From: a virus
Reading direction: 5' to 3' (one strand)
DNA: 64,000 nucleotides
Virus record (IMG/VR): IMGVR_UViG_3300020601_000959
Coordinates: 1-64,000 of that record
Each line of letters opens with the position of its first letter. Position 1 is the first letter of the stretch. The position numbers and the translations under genes are program-made. This document shows, piece after piece, positions 22,949 to 30,747 of this stretch. The notes beneath the pieces were generated by a model. That model was not told the DNA's origin and did no database searches. It was given only the letters and a program-made list of their open reading frames with translations.

Positions 22949-23588
22949 ACATCTTTATGCTCTTGGGTGTAGTTGGACTGAAGGCACAGATGATAATGAT
23001 AACAAGGCAGGTTGGGTAGGAAGGCTTGCTGAACAACTTGGTTGTGTAGGATTCACTAACTTTGGTGGCAGTGGCGACAGTAACTGGCAACAGTATCAAA
23101 ACTTTATAAAACATATCGAAGCAAATGATGCTATAGCTATTTTTGGTTTGACTGCCTTCAGTAGAACAGTTGGATCTAATGGTAATACTATCTATGGTGG
23201 AGACTTTGATAAACAATATCTATTAAAGTATTATAACAGTGACTTAATCAAATTCCAAACTCACACATTAATACACAGCTTTCAACAGCTTTGCCAAATG
23301 AATAATATAGATAACTTGACTTTTATTAGTTTTGATGATTTAGATTTGTTAGATAAAGATTATAACTACTTGGACTATAGAAAAATAATTACCGATACAA
23401 CTATGCGAGATTATATTAACGGCAGCAAAAATATAGGCGGTGATGTAAACGATACTAGTAAGCACATAGGCAAACCAAGTACAAAGCATAGAGTAAATGT
23501 AGAATACTTTAGTAAAGATGGTCATCCAAATGCTAAAGGTTACACAAAATGGGCTGACTATCTATTTAGGAGAATAACATGCGGTTAG
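22941..23588 (+). CDS. SGNH/GDSL-like hydrolase
   Basis: A 215-residue protein with the blocks of the SGNH fold: ALGCSWTEG near residue 10 (block I Ser), NFGGSGDSN near 40 (Gly/Asn), [12 protein letters not shown], and [14 protein letters not shown] near 195 (block V Asp-x-x-His, here D-G-H). Such enzymes hydrolyse esters, for example acetyl groups on surface sugars or lipids. There is no signal peptide, so it may act on virion or cytoplasmic substrates. It overlaps its neighbours on both sides. Confidence 0.75.
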   Translation: MYKHLYALGCSWTEGTDDNDNKAGWVGRLAEQLGCVGFTNFGGSGDSNWQQYQNFIKHIEANDAIAIFGLTAFSRTVGSNGNTIYGGDFDKQYLLKYYNSDLIKFQTHTLIHSFQQLCQMNNIDNLTFISFDDLDLLDKDYNYLDYRKIITDTTMRDYINGSKNIGGDVNDTSKHIGKPSTKHRVNVEYFSKDGHPNAKGYTKWADYLFRRITCG

Positions 23589-24667
23589 AAGAAGACATAA
23601 AATTAGACTACAAGGATGTACTAATACGTCCAAAGCGTAGTACATTGAAAAGCCGTAGTCAAGTTAGACTTGAACGAAAGTTTAATTTCCGTAACAGCAA
23701 AGCGTATTACGAAGGTGTGCCTATTATGGCTGCTAATATGGATGGCGTAGGTACATTTGAAATGGCAGACAAACTTGCCGAAGGCGGATTGTTTACCTGT
23801 CTAGTTAAAACATATAGTGTAGAAGATATTGCTAGTTATTTTAATGCTGACATTCCAGAGAGATTAGACAATGTTGCTATGAGTATTGGTTCAAGTGATA
23901 CTGACTTTCACAAGCTAGTAGATGTACAAGCAAAAATAGAGCATAAACTTAAATATGTTTGTATGGATATTGCGAATGGTTACAGTGATCATTTTGCGGC
24001 AAGAGTCCGTAAGGTACGTGATCAATTTCCAGGTTTAACTATTATTGCTGGCAATGTTGTGACAAGAGAAATGACAGAGGAGTTGATTCTAAGTGGAGCA
24101 GATATTGTTAAAGTGGGCATTGGTCCCGGGTCTGTGTGCACTACTCGCATACAAACTGGTGTTGGATATCCGCAGTTATCGGCAGTTATCGAATGTGCAG
24201 ATGCCGCCCATGGACTTGGGGGTCACATTATTGCTGACGGTGGGTGTACTTGCCCTGGAGATGTCGCTAAAGCCTTTGCTGCCGGCGCAGATTTTGTTAT
24301 GCTTGGCGGCATGCTTGCTGGGCATGATGAAGGCGGCGGCGAAGTAATTACTAGAAAGTTTATTACAGATGAATTTCAGGATGATGGAAGGACTCGAAAG
24401 TTTAATGAAAAACATTTTGTACAGTTCTACGGTATGAGTAGTGACGCAGCAAACACCAAACACTTTGGCGGATTAAAAGATTATCGTAGTAGCGAAGGAC
24501 GCGAAGTCTTAGTGCCATATAGAGGAAGTGTTGCTCATACAATACAAGATTTATTAGGCGGCATTCGGTCTGCTTGTACATACACAGGAGCAATGAAACT
24601 TAAACAATTAAGTAAGTGCGCTACGTTTGTGAGATGTACACAACAATTTAATAGTGTGTACGCATGA
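23579..24667 (+). CDS. guaC: GMP reductase
   Basis: A 362-residue TIM-barrel enzyme very close in pattern to E. coli Gua[20 protein letters not shown] at the start, [28 protein letters not shown] (the catalytic Cys), [38 protein letters not shown] and [13 protein letters not shown]. It makes IMP from GMP with NADPH, feeding guanine nucleotides back to the adenine branch. The extra residues against E. coli lie mainly between about 255 and 275. It overlaps the SGNH gene at its start and the methyltransferase gene at its end. It fits with the purine permease and phosphoribosyltransferase at 13.7-15.5 kb. Confidence 0.95.
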   Translation: MRLEEDIKLDYKDVLIRPKRSTLKSRSQVRLERKFNFRNSKAYYEGVPIMAANMDGVGTFEMADKLAEGGLFTCLVKTYSVEDIASYFNADIPERLDNVAMSIGSSDTDFHKLVDVQAKIEHKLKYVCMDIANGYSDHFAARVRKVRDQFPGLTIIAGNVVTREMTEELILSGADIVKVGIGPGSVCTTRIQTGVGYPQLSAVIECADAAHGLGGHIIADGGCTCPGDVAKAFAAGADFVMLGGMLAGHDEGGGEVITRKFITDEFQDDGRTRKFNEKHFVQFYGMSSDAANTKHFGGLKDYRSSEGREVLVPYRGSVAHTIQDLLGGIRSACTYTGAMKLKQLSKCATFVRCTQQFNSVYA

Positions 24668-25179
24668 TAACAGAAAAGTATCTAAAGTTATATCAGCAAA
24701 TGCATAATGATGGATATTTTGCTGGCGATTATGTAAACGAAAGACTATGGGGTACATTTGAAAACTTTTTTATTGAAAGTGAAAGCAAAACTTTACTAGA
24801 CTTTGGATGCGGCAAAGGATTGTATTGGAAAAACTATATGTGGCACAGTAATCCTGAGCTTACTTGTTATGATCCAGCATACGAACCATTTAGTAAACTA
24901 CCCGAAGGCAGATTTGATATGATTATGTCAAAAGATTGCCTAGAACATATTCCAATGGAACAACTTGAAGAATGTGTACAATGGTTTTATAAACACACTA
25001 ACAAAGTTACTGTACACTATATATGTGAAACTTTGGCAACTAAAAACTTACCAAATGGAGAAAATACTCATTGTACAGTGATGACTGTTGCTGAGTATGC
25101 TGAACTATTTCAAAAATATGCTACACCTGGCATTGAGACTATTTTATTCACTGGTCCAAAAGAAATAGTTAGATTCTAA
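24664..25179 (+). CDS. Class I SAM-dependent methyltransferase
   Basis: A 171-residue protein with the SAM-binding motif [12 protein letters not shown] (about 41-52) and the post-motif [12 protein letters not shown]. It lacks a (N/D)PPY DNA-methylation motif, so the substrate is more likely a small molecule or protein. It overlaps guaC by four bases. A composite promoter for hsp20 follows directly. Confidence 0.75.
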   Translation: MITEKYLKLYQQMHNDGYFAGDYVNERLWGTFENFFIESESKTLLDFGCGKGLYWKNYMWHSNPELTCYDPAYEPFSKLPEGRFDMIMSKDCLEHIPMEQLEECVQWFYKHTNKVTVHYICETLATKNLPNGENTHCTVMTVAEYAELFQKYATPGIETILFTGPKEIVRF

Positions 25180-25180
25180 C

Positions 25181-25211
25181 TTGACAAAAGTTGAAAAATA
25201 TTGTATAAATA
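25181..25211 (+). promoter_or_regulatory. Composite promoter of hsp20
   Basis: TTGACA (25181-25186), 17 bases, TATAAATA (25204-25211). Same combined layout as the tmRNA promoter. Predicted start near 25217. Confidence 0.75.
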
Positions 25212-25214
25212 ATA

Positions 25215-25261
25215 ATGAGCGCCGAAAGGGCTCATTAACATATCTTGCTTATAAAGGAGAA
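25215..25261 (+). promoter_or_regulatory. ROSE-like RNA thermometer candidate in the hsp20 leader
   Basis: The predicted leader folds into two hairpins. The first is ATGAGC/GCTCAT (25215-25235) capped by a GAAA tetraloop. In the second, TCTTGCT (25243-25249) pairs with the Shine-Dalgarno AGGAGA (25255-25260), with U-G and a bulged G, leaving loop TATAA. The U-U-G-C-U against AGGA arrangement is the hallmark of ROSE thermometers in front of alphaproteobacterial small heat-shock genes. Confidence 0.55.
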
Positions 25262-25266
25262 ATGAC

Positions 25267-25713
25267 ATGACAAGATTTACCACCCTAAACCTACCTGACT
25301 TTCACAGAGCTACTATTGGATTTGATAGAATGTTTGAAGACCTCAATAGAGAGTTTACAAACACAAAGTCACAAGGTTATCCACCATACAATGTAATCCA
25401 AGAAAATGATGATGAGTATACAATCTCATTGGCCATTGCTGGATTCTCAATGGATGATTTAGACATTACACTAGAAAAAAATGTCTTAACAATCGAAGGT
25501 ACATCACCTGAAGTTCCAGAAGGTAAAAATTATCTTCACAAAGGTATTGGCAACAGAAACTTCCGTAGACAGTTTACACTAGCTGAACATATCGAAGTTG
25601 AAGGTGCTGAACTAGAAAACGGTATGCTACATATCAACTTGGTTCGCAATGTTCCTGAAGCGCAAAAACCAAAGAAAATTAGTATCCGTGAAGTAGGAAC
25701 GATTGAAGGTTAA
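25267..25713 (+). CDS. hsp20: Small heat-shock protein Hsp20 (IbpA-like)
   Basis: A 148-residue alpha-crystallin-domain protein. The N-terminal region includes TIGFDRMFEDLNRE, as in IbpA. The crystallin domain (about 40-130) carries YTISLAIAGFSMDDLDI, LTIEGTSPE, GIGNRNFRRQFTLAEHIEV and ENGMLHINL. A C-terminal KKISI gives the I-x-I-like anchor. It holds unfolded proteins. It is common in T4-like cyanophages. Start at ATG 25267 after AAAGGAGA; an out-of-frame ATG lies at 25262. Followed by a G/C hairpin and clpS. Confidence 0.93.
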   Translation: MTRFTTLNLPDFHRATIGFDRMFEDLNREFTNTKSQGYPPYNVIQENDDEYTISLAIAGFSMDDLDITLEKNVLTIEGTSPEVPEGKNYLHKGIGNRNFRRQFTLAEHIEVEGAELENGMLHINLVRNVPEAQKPKKISIREVGTIEG

Positions 25714-25719
25714 CAAGTG

Positions 25720-25741
25720 TGGGGGGAGTCACATCCCCCCA
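25720..25741 (+). other. Strong hairpin between hsp20 and clpS
   Basis: TGGGGGGA / TCCCCCCA, an 8-bp stem with loop GTCACA. No T-run follows (only ATTTAAGG), so it is more likely an RNA-stability or partial attenuation element than a full terminator. Confidence 0.6.
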
Positions 25742-25755
25742 TTTAAGGATATAAT

Positions 25756-26058
25756 ATGACAACTGAAGTAGTAATTGACGAAAAAATAAAAGTAGAAATC
25801 AAAGAACCAAGTATGTATAAAGTCATTTTTTTGAATGATGATGCTACTCCAATGGATTTTGTTATTGCCTTGCTTGTTGAAGTTTTTAGACATAGTGAAC
25901 AAACAGCAGTAGAAATTACGAACAAAATTCACGAAGAAGGATCTGGTGTTGTTGGAGAGTATACATACGAAGTAGCCGAACAAAAGGCTTTGGAAGCAAC
26001 CAGCGTATGTAAAGAAAACAATTTTCCATTACGCATCAGATTAGAAGAAAGTACATGA
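25756..26058 (+). CDS. clpS: ClpS adaptor of the Clp protease
   Basis: A 100-residue protein aligning to E. coli ClpS with a constant offset of seven: Asn27, Asp28 and Asp29 (NDD), Met33 and His59 match the N-degron pocket residues 34-36, 40 and 66. The HEEGSGVVGEYTYEVAE segment is typical. ClpS hands N-end-rule substrates to ClpAP and changes ClpA choice of substrates, including tmRNA-tagged proteins. The gene starts an overlapping set clpS-hemO-pcyX, and the stop overlaps the hemO ATG. Confidence 0.93.
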   Translation: MTTEVVIDEKIKVEIKEPSMYKVIFLNDDATPMDFVIALLVEVFRHSEQTAVEITNKIHEEGSGVVGEYTYEVAEQKALEATSVCKENNFPLRIRLEEST

Positions 26059-26594
26059 GTAGTAAACTTAAAGAACTTACATGGGAAAACCATAGCAAAG
26101 CTGAACGAACAGAACACGCTCGTAAATTATTAAAAGGTATGACTCCTGAAGAGTACCACCGTTATATTTACAACCAATATGTTATGTATGCCGTGCTAGA
26201 AAATCAAGCAGTTGTATACGGAGCAATGGACGAAATTGAATACATTGCTAGAGCAGATGCTATTAAGAAAGACTTAGAAGAACTTGAACAAGAATACAAC
26301 ATCGAACGCAAAGGCGAATTGCTATGTCCTGTTGTTTCAGACTATGTAAATTATATTTTAAGTTTAACTGAATACGATGATTTTATGGCACATATCTACG
26401 TACGACACTTTGGTGATATGTATGGCGGACAAATGATTGCTAAACGTAATCCTGGCTCTGGCAAGATGTATGAGTTTCACGATGTTGATGAACTCAAAAC
26501 AAAAGTTAGAGCAAGACTTCATGATGGTATGGCAGACGAAGCAAATTTGTGTTTTGAATATGCTATGAAACTATTTGAGGAGTTAGAACAGTGA
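26055..26594 (+). CDS. hemO: Heme oxygenase
   Basis: A 179-residue enzyme of the HO-1 family. The proximal heme ligand is His13 (TWENHSKAE). The distal-helix motif appears as YVRHFGDMYGGQMIAK. It opens heme to biliverdin, iron and CO using ferredoxin or another reductant. Its stop overlaps the GTG of the bilin reductase gene, so biliverdin would be passed to that enzyme. The pair matches the hemO-pcyX arrangement described from uncultured marine phages. Confidence 0.93.
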   Translation: MSSKLKELTWENHSKAERTEHARKLLKGMTPEEYHRYIYNQYVMYAVLENQAVVYGAMDEIEYIARADAIKKDLEELEQEYNIERKGELLCPVVSDYVNYILSLTEYDDFMAHIYVRHFGDMYGGQMIAKRNPGSGKMYEFHDVDELKTKVRARLHDGMADEANLCFEYAMKLFEELEQ

Positions 26595-27283
26595 GTATGA
26601 TTTGGGAAAAACTAATTGAATGCCAAGATAAAATTATTGAAACATTTGATTATCATGCGGATGAAATTGAAGAACCAGGTTTAGCTGACTTTAATCAGCC
26701 AGACAATGGTTGGATCAACAGAGTGTGGAGCAACGAGTATATTCGTAGAGCACACATTGATGTTGTAGATGCCCGTGAGTCAAAAGGCTTATGGATGATG
26801 CACGTGTGTATCTTTCCACAATTACATAACGATGCTCCAATTTACGGTTTTGATGTTATTGCTGGCAAGAATAAAATGACAGGTGCCTTTCACGACTTTA
26901 GTCGCAGTGCTGATCCTGAACATCCAATGATACAAGGATACTATGACAGTGTAGATCATTTTGTGCCAAAGAAACAACGTGAATTACCAGAATGGGCAAC
27001 TAACATTTTCACAGGAAAGATGTTGGCTGCTGGTAATGTAAATGACGAAGCAGAATGTACAGAAATTATCCGTATTGCTTTAGAAAATCTAAAAACATAT
27101 ATGTGGGAAGTCAAGGACTTTAACCATACGGCAGACGAAGCTGCTGTGGCAAAGGCACAAGATTATTATTGTCATAATCAGCAACAAAATCCTCATACAC
27201 CTGCGGTTATGAAATCACTGGGACTACCAGAAGAAGATGTAGAAATTTTCTGTAGAGATATGTTGTTTCCAAAATTGGCATAA
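26591..27283 (+). CDS. pcyX: Ferredoxin-dependent bilin reductase (PcyA/PcyX-like)
   Basis: A 230-residue bilin reductase. The core MMHVCIFPQLHNDAPIYGFD holds the His and Asp that correspond by pattern to the proton-donor pair of PcyA (His88, Asp105), followed by AGKNKMTGAFHDFS. The published phage PcyX is PcyA-related but makes phycoerythrobilin from biliverdin; I assign PcyX from the hemO neighbour, the phage context and the absence of cyanobacterial features. PcyA activity cannot be excluded without a tree. GTG 26591 overlaps the hemO stop (GTGA); ATG 26597 is an alternative. Confidence 0.85.
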   Translation: MSMIWEKLIECQDKIIETFDYHADEIEEPGLADFNQPDNGWINRVWSNEYIRRAHIDVVDARESKGLWMMHVCIFPQLHNDAPIYGFDVIAGKNKMTGAFHDFSRSADPEHPMIQGYYDSVDHFVPKKQRELPEWATNIFTGKMLAAGNVNDEAECTEIIRIALENLKTYMWEVKDFNHTADEAAVAKAQDYYCHNQQQNPHTPAVMKSLGLPEEDVEIFCRDMLFPKLA

Positions 27284-27286
27284 ATA
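27281..27286 (+). promoter_or_regulatory. T4-type late promoter abutting the start codon
   Basis: TAAATA five bases before ATG 27292, no Shine-Dalgarno. Predicted leaderless transcript. Confidence 0.6.
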
Positions 27287-27291
27287 ACTTT

Positions 27292-28365
27292 ATGCGTTAC
27301 TCAGAAATCAAAGAAGCTGCTGGCAATAAACTAAAACATGGATCAACTCGCGGACATATGGGCGAGTATCTAATAGGCAGTGCCGTTGTTGCTAAATTAA
27401 TTGCTGGTGCTAATAATATTACAACAGATGATGTAATGTCTGTAATGAATCAAACTAGTGCTACTGAAAATTTAAGTCAAACTTTTACAGGTAACGAAGG
27501 CGATGAAATTGAGTTTATTAATATCATCAAAAACAAAGCCAACATAGCAGATGCTAAAGACGTACAAGCATTAGCCAGTGTAATGACCAGTGAACTACAA
27601 GGTGCTGTAAAATTTGCCAATAGTGATATCTATGCTAAAAAATGGGCTAGAATATTTGCTGAAAATGGCAAGCCAGATAAAATTGTTGTAAAGGCAGCTG
27701 GCGAAGAAGACCAAAGTGGAACTAAAGCAGATATCTTTTTAATCTATACAAAAGAAGATGGCACTGAACGTGTAATCAAAGGCTGGAGTTTAAAAACTGG
27801 TAGCAATCTTATTGGGCAAGCCTCTCCAAGAACATTTGCTAATATGGAAGTGTTTTTTAAAGAACTTGGGGTAACACTAACACCAATTGATGACTATGAG
27901 TCACAACCTGAAAGACATGTCGTTAGTGTGATGCAACAAGTAAGCAATAGTTTAAACCAACTAACAGCCGGTGATGATCCACAAAAAGAAGCGCAGCTTA
28001 TAAAAAATGTCGCTGGTTTTATGGATGAACATTTAACAAAAAAAGATCCAAGGGTTTATATTGTTAATTTAGGCAAGGGCGATTATACTGCACAAACAAT
28101 GCGTACGATGCGTAATAATCTTGCTACTGTTAACTTAGAAACTTCTTTAGTAACTACTGGTAGACCTTCGTTATATGTTCATACAATTGGAAATGTAAGA
28201 AACTTTTTGTTTATGATAAGATATAGTTATACTAGCCCAAAAGTTAGACCCGATGGATCAAAAAGAGCAGGCAGACACAAACTGGTTGTTGAAACAGGTC
28301 CTTTGTTTAAGACTTTGGGCACTATTTCAAGCAAAGATATAGAAAGCGAAGAAAAAACTAACTAA
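27292..28365 (+). CDS. Hypothetical protein with possible restriction-nuclease-like core
   Basis: A 357-residue soluble protein. Residues about 140-175 contain TKADIFLIY, then KGWSLKTGSNLIGQ, which resembles the Asp...(x)x-Lys core of PD-(D/E)XK enzymes but with Ser in place of the usual acidic residue. The C-terminal 100 residues are strand-rich and basic. Late promoter with leaderless layout. It sits between the pigment genes and the curli genes and ends just before the csgF promoter. Function unknown. Confidence 0.7.
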   Translation: MRYSEIKEAAGNKLKHGSTRGHMGEYLIGSAVVAKLIAGANNITTDDVMSVMNQTSATENLSQTFTGNEGDEIEFINIIKNKANIADAKDVQALASVMTSELQGAVKFANSDIYAKKWARIFAENGKPDKIVVKAAGEEDQSGTKADIFLIYTKEDGTERVIKGWSLKTGSNLIGQASPRTFANMEVFFKELGVTLTPIDDYESQPERHVVSVMQQVSNSLNQLTAGDDPQKEAQLIKNVAGFMDEHLTKKDPRVYIVNLGKGDYTAQTMRTMRNNLATVNLETSLVTTGRPSLYVHTIGNVRNFLFMIRYSYTSPKVRPDGSKRAGRHKLVVETGPLFKTLGTISSKDIESEEKTN

Positions 28366-28368
28366 ATA
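28363..28368 (+). promoter_or_regulatory. T4-type late promoter of the curli secretion genes
   Basis: TAAATA five bases before ATG 28374 of csgF, no Shine-Dalgarno. Predicted leaderless transcript for csgF-csgG. Confidence 0.6.
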
Positions 28369-28373
28369 GTTTT

Positions 28374-28850
28374 ATGAGATATTTTATTTTTACGCTGATA
28401 GCATTTACTTTCATGGTAAGGGCAAGTATTGCTGGCGCAGACTTAGTACACAATTTTAAATCACCTGCTTTTAATGGACAGGGATATAGTGGTCATATGC
28501 TTAGTTTAGAGCAATTAACGTTTAATCGTAAAGCAGATTTAGAAGATGAAGCAAAGCGTGAAGAAGAACGTATAGAACGTGAATTAGAAAATACTACTCT
28601 TAACAAATTTATCCGCAACTTAGAATCACGTATCTATGCGACACTATCTAAACAAATGGTTGATAATATGTTTGCTGCCTGCGGAGACGAAGATCAACCA
28701 GCATGTAGTAATACAGGAACTACAGAAGTAGAAGGTGCTACTATTACATGGACCAAAGATGAAACTGACGGTAGCATTACTCTTGTTATAGATGGCGAAG
28801 ATGGATATACAGAAATTACTATACCAGGTTCAGGGGAGTTTAATTTTTGA
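28374..28850 (+). CDS. csgF: Curli assembly protein CsgF
   Basis: A 158-residue precursor with a signal peptide (cleavage near IAG-ADLV). The mature N-terminus DLVHNFKSPAFNGQGYSGHM corresponds to the CsgF segment (TFQFRNPNFGG in E. coli) that plugs into the CsgG pore. A charged helix (about 60-105) and a C-terminal strand domain with SITLVIDG follow, as in the family. CsgF couples secretion through CsgG to nucleation on the cell surface. It directly overlaps csgG (TTGA). Confidence 0.85.
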   Translation: MRYFIFTLIAFTFMVRASIAGADLVHNFKSPAFNGQGYSGHMLSLEQLTFNRKADLEDEAKREEERIERELENTTLNKFIRNLESRIYATLSKQMVDNMFAACGDEDQPACSNTGTTEVEGATITWTKDETDGSITLVIDGEDGYTEITIPGSGEFNF

Positions 28851-29629
28851 AGTATCTAGCTTTTTTATCTTTTTTGTTACTGACAGCTTGTGCCTACAAA
28901 GGCAATTTACCTAGTGTGTTGGACAAAGGACCAACTATACAAGAAAATCCTATGGTCGAACAACTTAATGACTTGAAACCTCTTAACGGTCCGGTAATGA
29001 CTGTAGGAGTTTATGAATTTAGTGACAAGACTGGACAGCGTAAGCCAGCAGAAAATGTTGCTAATCTTTCAAGTGCTGTTACACAAGGTGCCGAAGCATG
29101 GGTAATTGATGCCTTATTACAGGCAGGAAATGGCACTTGGTTTGAAGTTGTAGAACGTGGCGGAATGGATCACGTGATCAAAGAACGTCAACTAATACGC
29201 AACACAAGAGAAAATTACGAAAAAAACAATCCTACATCTTTGGCACCAATGAAGTTTGCTGGCTTGTTACTTGAAGGTGGCATAATTGGCTATGATAGTA
29301 ATATAGAAACGGGTGGCAGCGGAGCAATGTATCTTGGTGTTGGTTCAGCAGTTGAATATAGAGTTGATACCGTCACAGTAGCTATGCGTCTTGTAAGTGT
29401 TAGTACAGGAAGAGTTTTAGTAAGTGTAGCAGCTCAAAAGTCAATAGCAAGTTATAGACAAGGTGCTAGTGCTTTCAAGTTTTTAGATCTTGGTACAGAA
29501 GCATTAGAAGTAGAAACAGGATACACTGTGAACGAAGCAACAAATTATGCTGTTAGAGCTGCTATCGAACAAGGTGTTATAGAATTAATATATCAAGGTG
29601 CTGAACTAGAGCTGTGGAAATTTAAATAA
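28847..29629 (+). CDS. csgG: Curli secretion channel lipoprotein CsgG
   Basis: A 260-residue lipoprotein precursor with a lipobox LTAC (Cys15). The mature protein follows E. coli CsgG closely in order: VGVYEFSDKTGQRKPAENV, SSAVTQGAEAWVIDAL, WFEVVERGG, VIKERQLIRNTREN, LLLEGGIIGYDSNIETGG, VAMRLVSVSTGRVL and FKFLDLGTEALEVETGYT. CsgG forms the nonameric outer-membrane pore for amyloid subunits. Start TTG 28847 overlaps the csgF stop. The gene ends eight bases into the convergent Fis-type gene. No csgE homolog is visible nearby. Confidence 0.94.
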   Translation: MKYLAFLSFLLLTACAYKGNLPSVLDKGPTIQENPMVEQLNDLKPLNGPVMTVGVYEFSDKTGQRKPAENVANLSSAVTQGAEAWVIDALLQAGNGTWFEVVERGGMDHVIKERQLIRNTRENYEKNNPTSLAPMKFAGLLLEGGIIGYDSNIETGGSGAMYLGVGSAVEYRVDTVTVAMRLVSVSTGRVLVSVAAQKSIASYRQGASAFKFLDLGTEALEVETGYTVNEATNYAVRAAIEQGVIELIYQGAELELWKFK

Positions 29630-29906
29630 TACAATATTTCTTCATCTTAGCTAATAATGTTTCTCTTTTTATTCCTAAATCTTTAGCAGCATGTGTTCTG
29701 TTGCCAGCGTTTTCCTTTAAAGCATCTACAACTTTTTGAAAAATAATTTCATCTATATCGTCGTGTAAGCAATAGCCTTCTTGTTTTTCTGGTTCTGTAT
29801 TATCTGCTACAGGCCATAAGTTATCAAATGTTTCCCAAAATACTTGTTGTTCGGTGTGTTTTTGTTTTGCTAATGCTAATGCGTTCATTACTGTTGATTT
29901 TTTCAT
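29622..29906 (-). CDS. Fis-type helix-turn-helix DNA-binding protein
   Basis: A 94-residue protein on the minus strand. The C-terminus NRTHAAKDLGIKRETLLAKM is a Fis/NtrC-type helix-turn-helix. The N-terminal 60 residues are helical and acidic with no receiver or ATPase domain, so it is a stand-alone binder. It is divergent from the first curlin gene, and the intergenic region carries a 16-bp palindrome that recurs at 32857. A role as local regulator of the curli genes is inferred. A minus-strand late box TATAAATA lies at 29952-29959. Confidence 0.8.
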   Translation of the reverse strand: MKKSTVMNALALAKQKHTEQQVFWETFDNLWPVADNTEPEKQEGYCLHDDIDEIIFQKVVDALKENAGNRTHAAKDLGIKRETLLAKMKKYCII

Positions 29907-29919
29907 AATATACTCACTT

Positions 29920-29938
29920 TACTGTAAAAATATTTACA
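29920..29938. promoter_or_regulatory. Palindromic operator candidate, copy 1
   Basis: TACTGTAAAAATATTTACA, containing TGTAAA-N4-TTTACA. An identical 19-base copy is at 32857-32875. This copy lies between the Fis-type gene and the first curlin gene, inside the predicted leader of the Fis-type gene. Confidence 0.6.
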
Positions 29939-29951
29939 CTAAATACCTTTG

Positions 29952-29959
29952 TATTTATA
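29952..29959 (-). promoter_or_regulatory. T4-type late promoter, minus strand
   Basis: TATAAATA on the minus strand, 45 bases before the Fis-type ATG. The palindrome copy 1 lies between the two. Confidence 0.6.
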
Positions 29960-29974
29960 AAACAATAGGCTATG

Positions 29975-29982
29975 TATAAATA
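29975..29982 (+). promoter_or_regulatory. T4-type late promoter of curlin gene 1
   Basis: TATAAATA 27 bases before ATG 30010, with GGAGG in the leader. Confidence 0.7.
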
Positions 29983-30009
29983 CGTTTGGCGGAAGCCGGA
30001 GGTGAAAAA

Positions 30010-30747
30010 ATGAGGGCAATTTTATATAGTTTTTTCATATCAATACTTCTCACTACAGCTACATTAGCAAATGAGATTTATATCACTCAGATAGGTGATA
30101 CACTTGATTTGGATATAACGCAAGATGGAACAGATAACCAATTTGGTAATTCTACCACCGATGTAAACCTAGATGGTGATGATATGACCTTTAGTATTAC
30201 TCAAACAGGAAATACTAACGTCATTGAAGCAGACATTCAAGGTAACACATACACTGGTACGTGGGTATTCACAGGAAATAGTAATAACGTAGATTTAACA
30301 TGTGATCAAACTGCGGGTGTAAATTGTGAAAATGTAACACTAAACATTACAACTACAGGTAGTAGTAATGACTTTCAATTAGCAATTGGTGAAACAGCAG
30401 ACGCTGACGGAGCACAAGTTGACTTTTCAATAGACGGTGATGGTAATGTCCTGGCCAGCACTATTAACGGAGCAAGCGCAGTTTTGAATATTACAGTTGA
30501 TAATAGTGCTACAGCAAGTACAGCTACAGTATCAGATTCTGGTGGTAGCTATACAGCAGGATCAGGTGGTAATGTCATTCTTACAACTCAAAGCGGAGAC
30601 GGCGACACAAGTGGACATAGTATAACATTAGACATCACAGGTGGCGGCAGTGTTTATGAAATAGATCAAAGTGGCATAAAAGATAACACTGTAGACGGCA
30701 CATTCTCAGGTGATGGACAAGATGTTAAGATTACTCAGTCTGATTAG
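30010..30747 (+). CDS. Curlin-repeat amyloid subunit-like protein 1
   Basis: A 245-residue precursor. The signal peptide is MRAILYSFFISILLTTATLA. The mature chain begins EIYITQIGDTLDLDITQDGTDN and has degenerate curlin repeats (ITQ-x-G-x-x-N spaced about 20-25 residues), rich in Asn, Asp, Gly, Thr and Ser. It is a candidate curli subunit or nucleator secreted through the adjacent CsgG. ATG 30010 is chosen for GGAGG. It overlaps the FecR-domain gene by 26 bases. It is closely related in plan to curlin gene 2 (31761). Confidence 0.82.
   Translation: MRAILYSFFISILLTTATLANEIYITQIGDTLDLDITQDGTDNQFGNSTTDVNLDGDDMTFSITQTGNTNVIEADIQGNTYTGTWVFTGNSNNVDLTCDQTAGVNCENVTLNITTTGSSNDFQLAIGETADADGAQVDFSIDGDGNVLASTINGASAVLNITVDNSATASTATVSDSGGSYTAGSGGNVILTTQSGDGDTSGHSITLDITGGGSVYEIDQSGIKDNTVDGTFSGDGQDVKITQSD

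Noticed and set aside
25720-25741. Terminator between hsp20 and clpS
   Set aside because: The stem is strong, but no T-run follows, so it is listed only as a hairpin.
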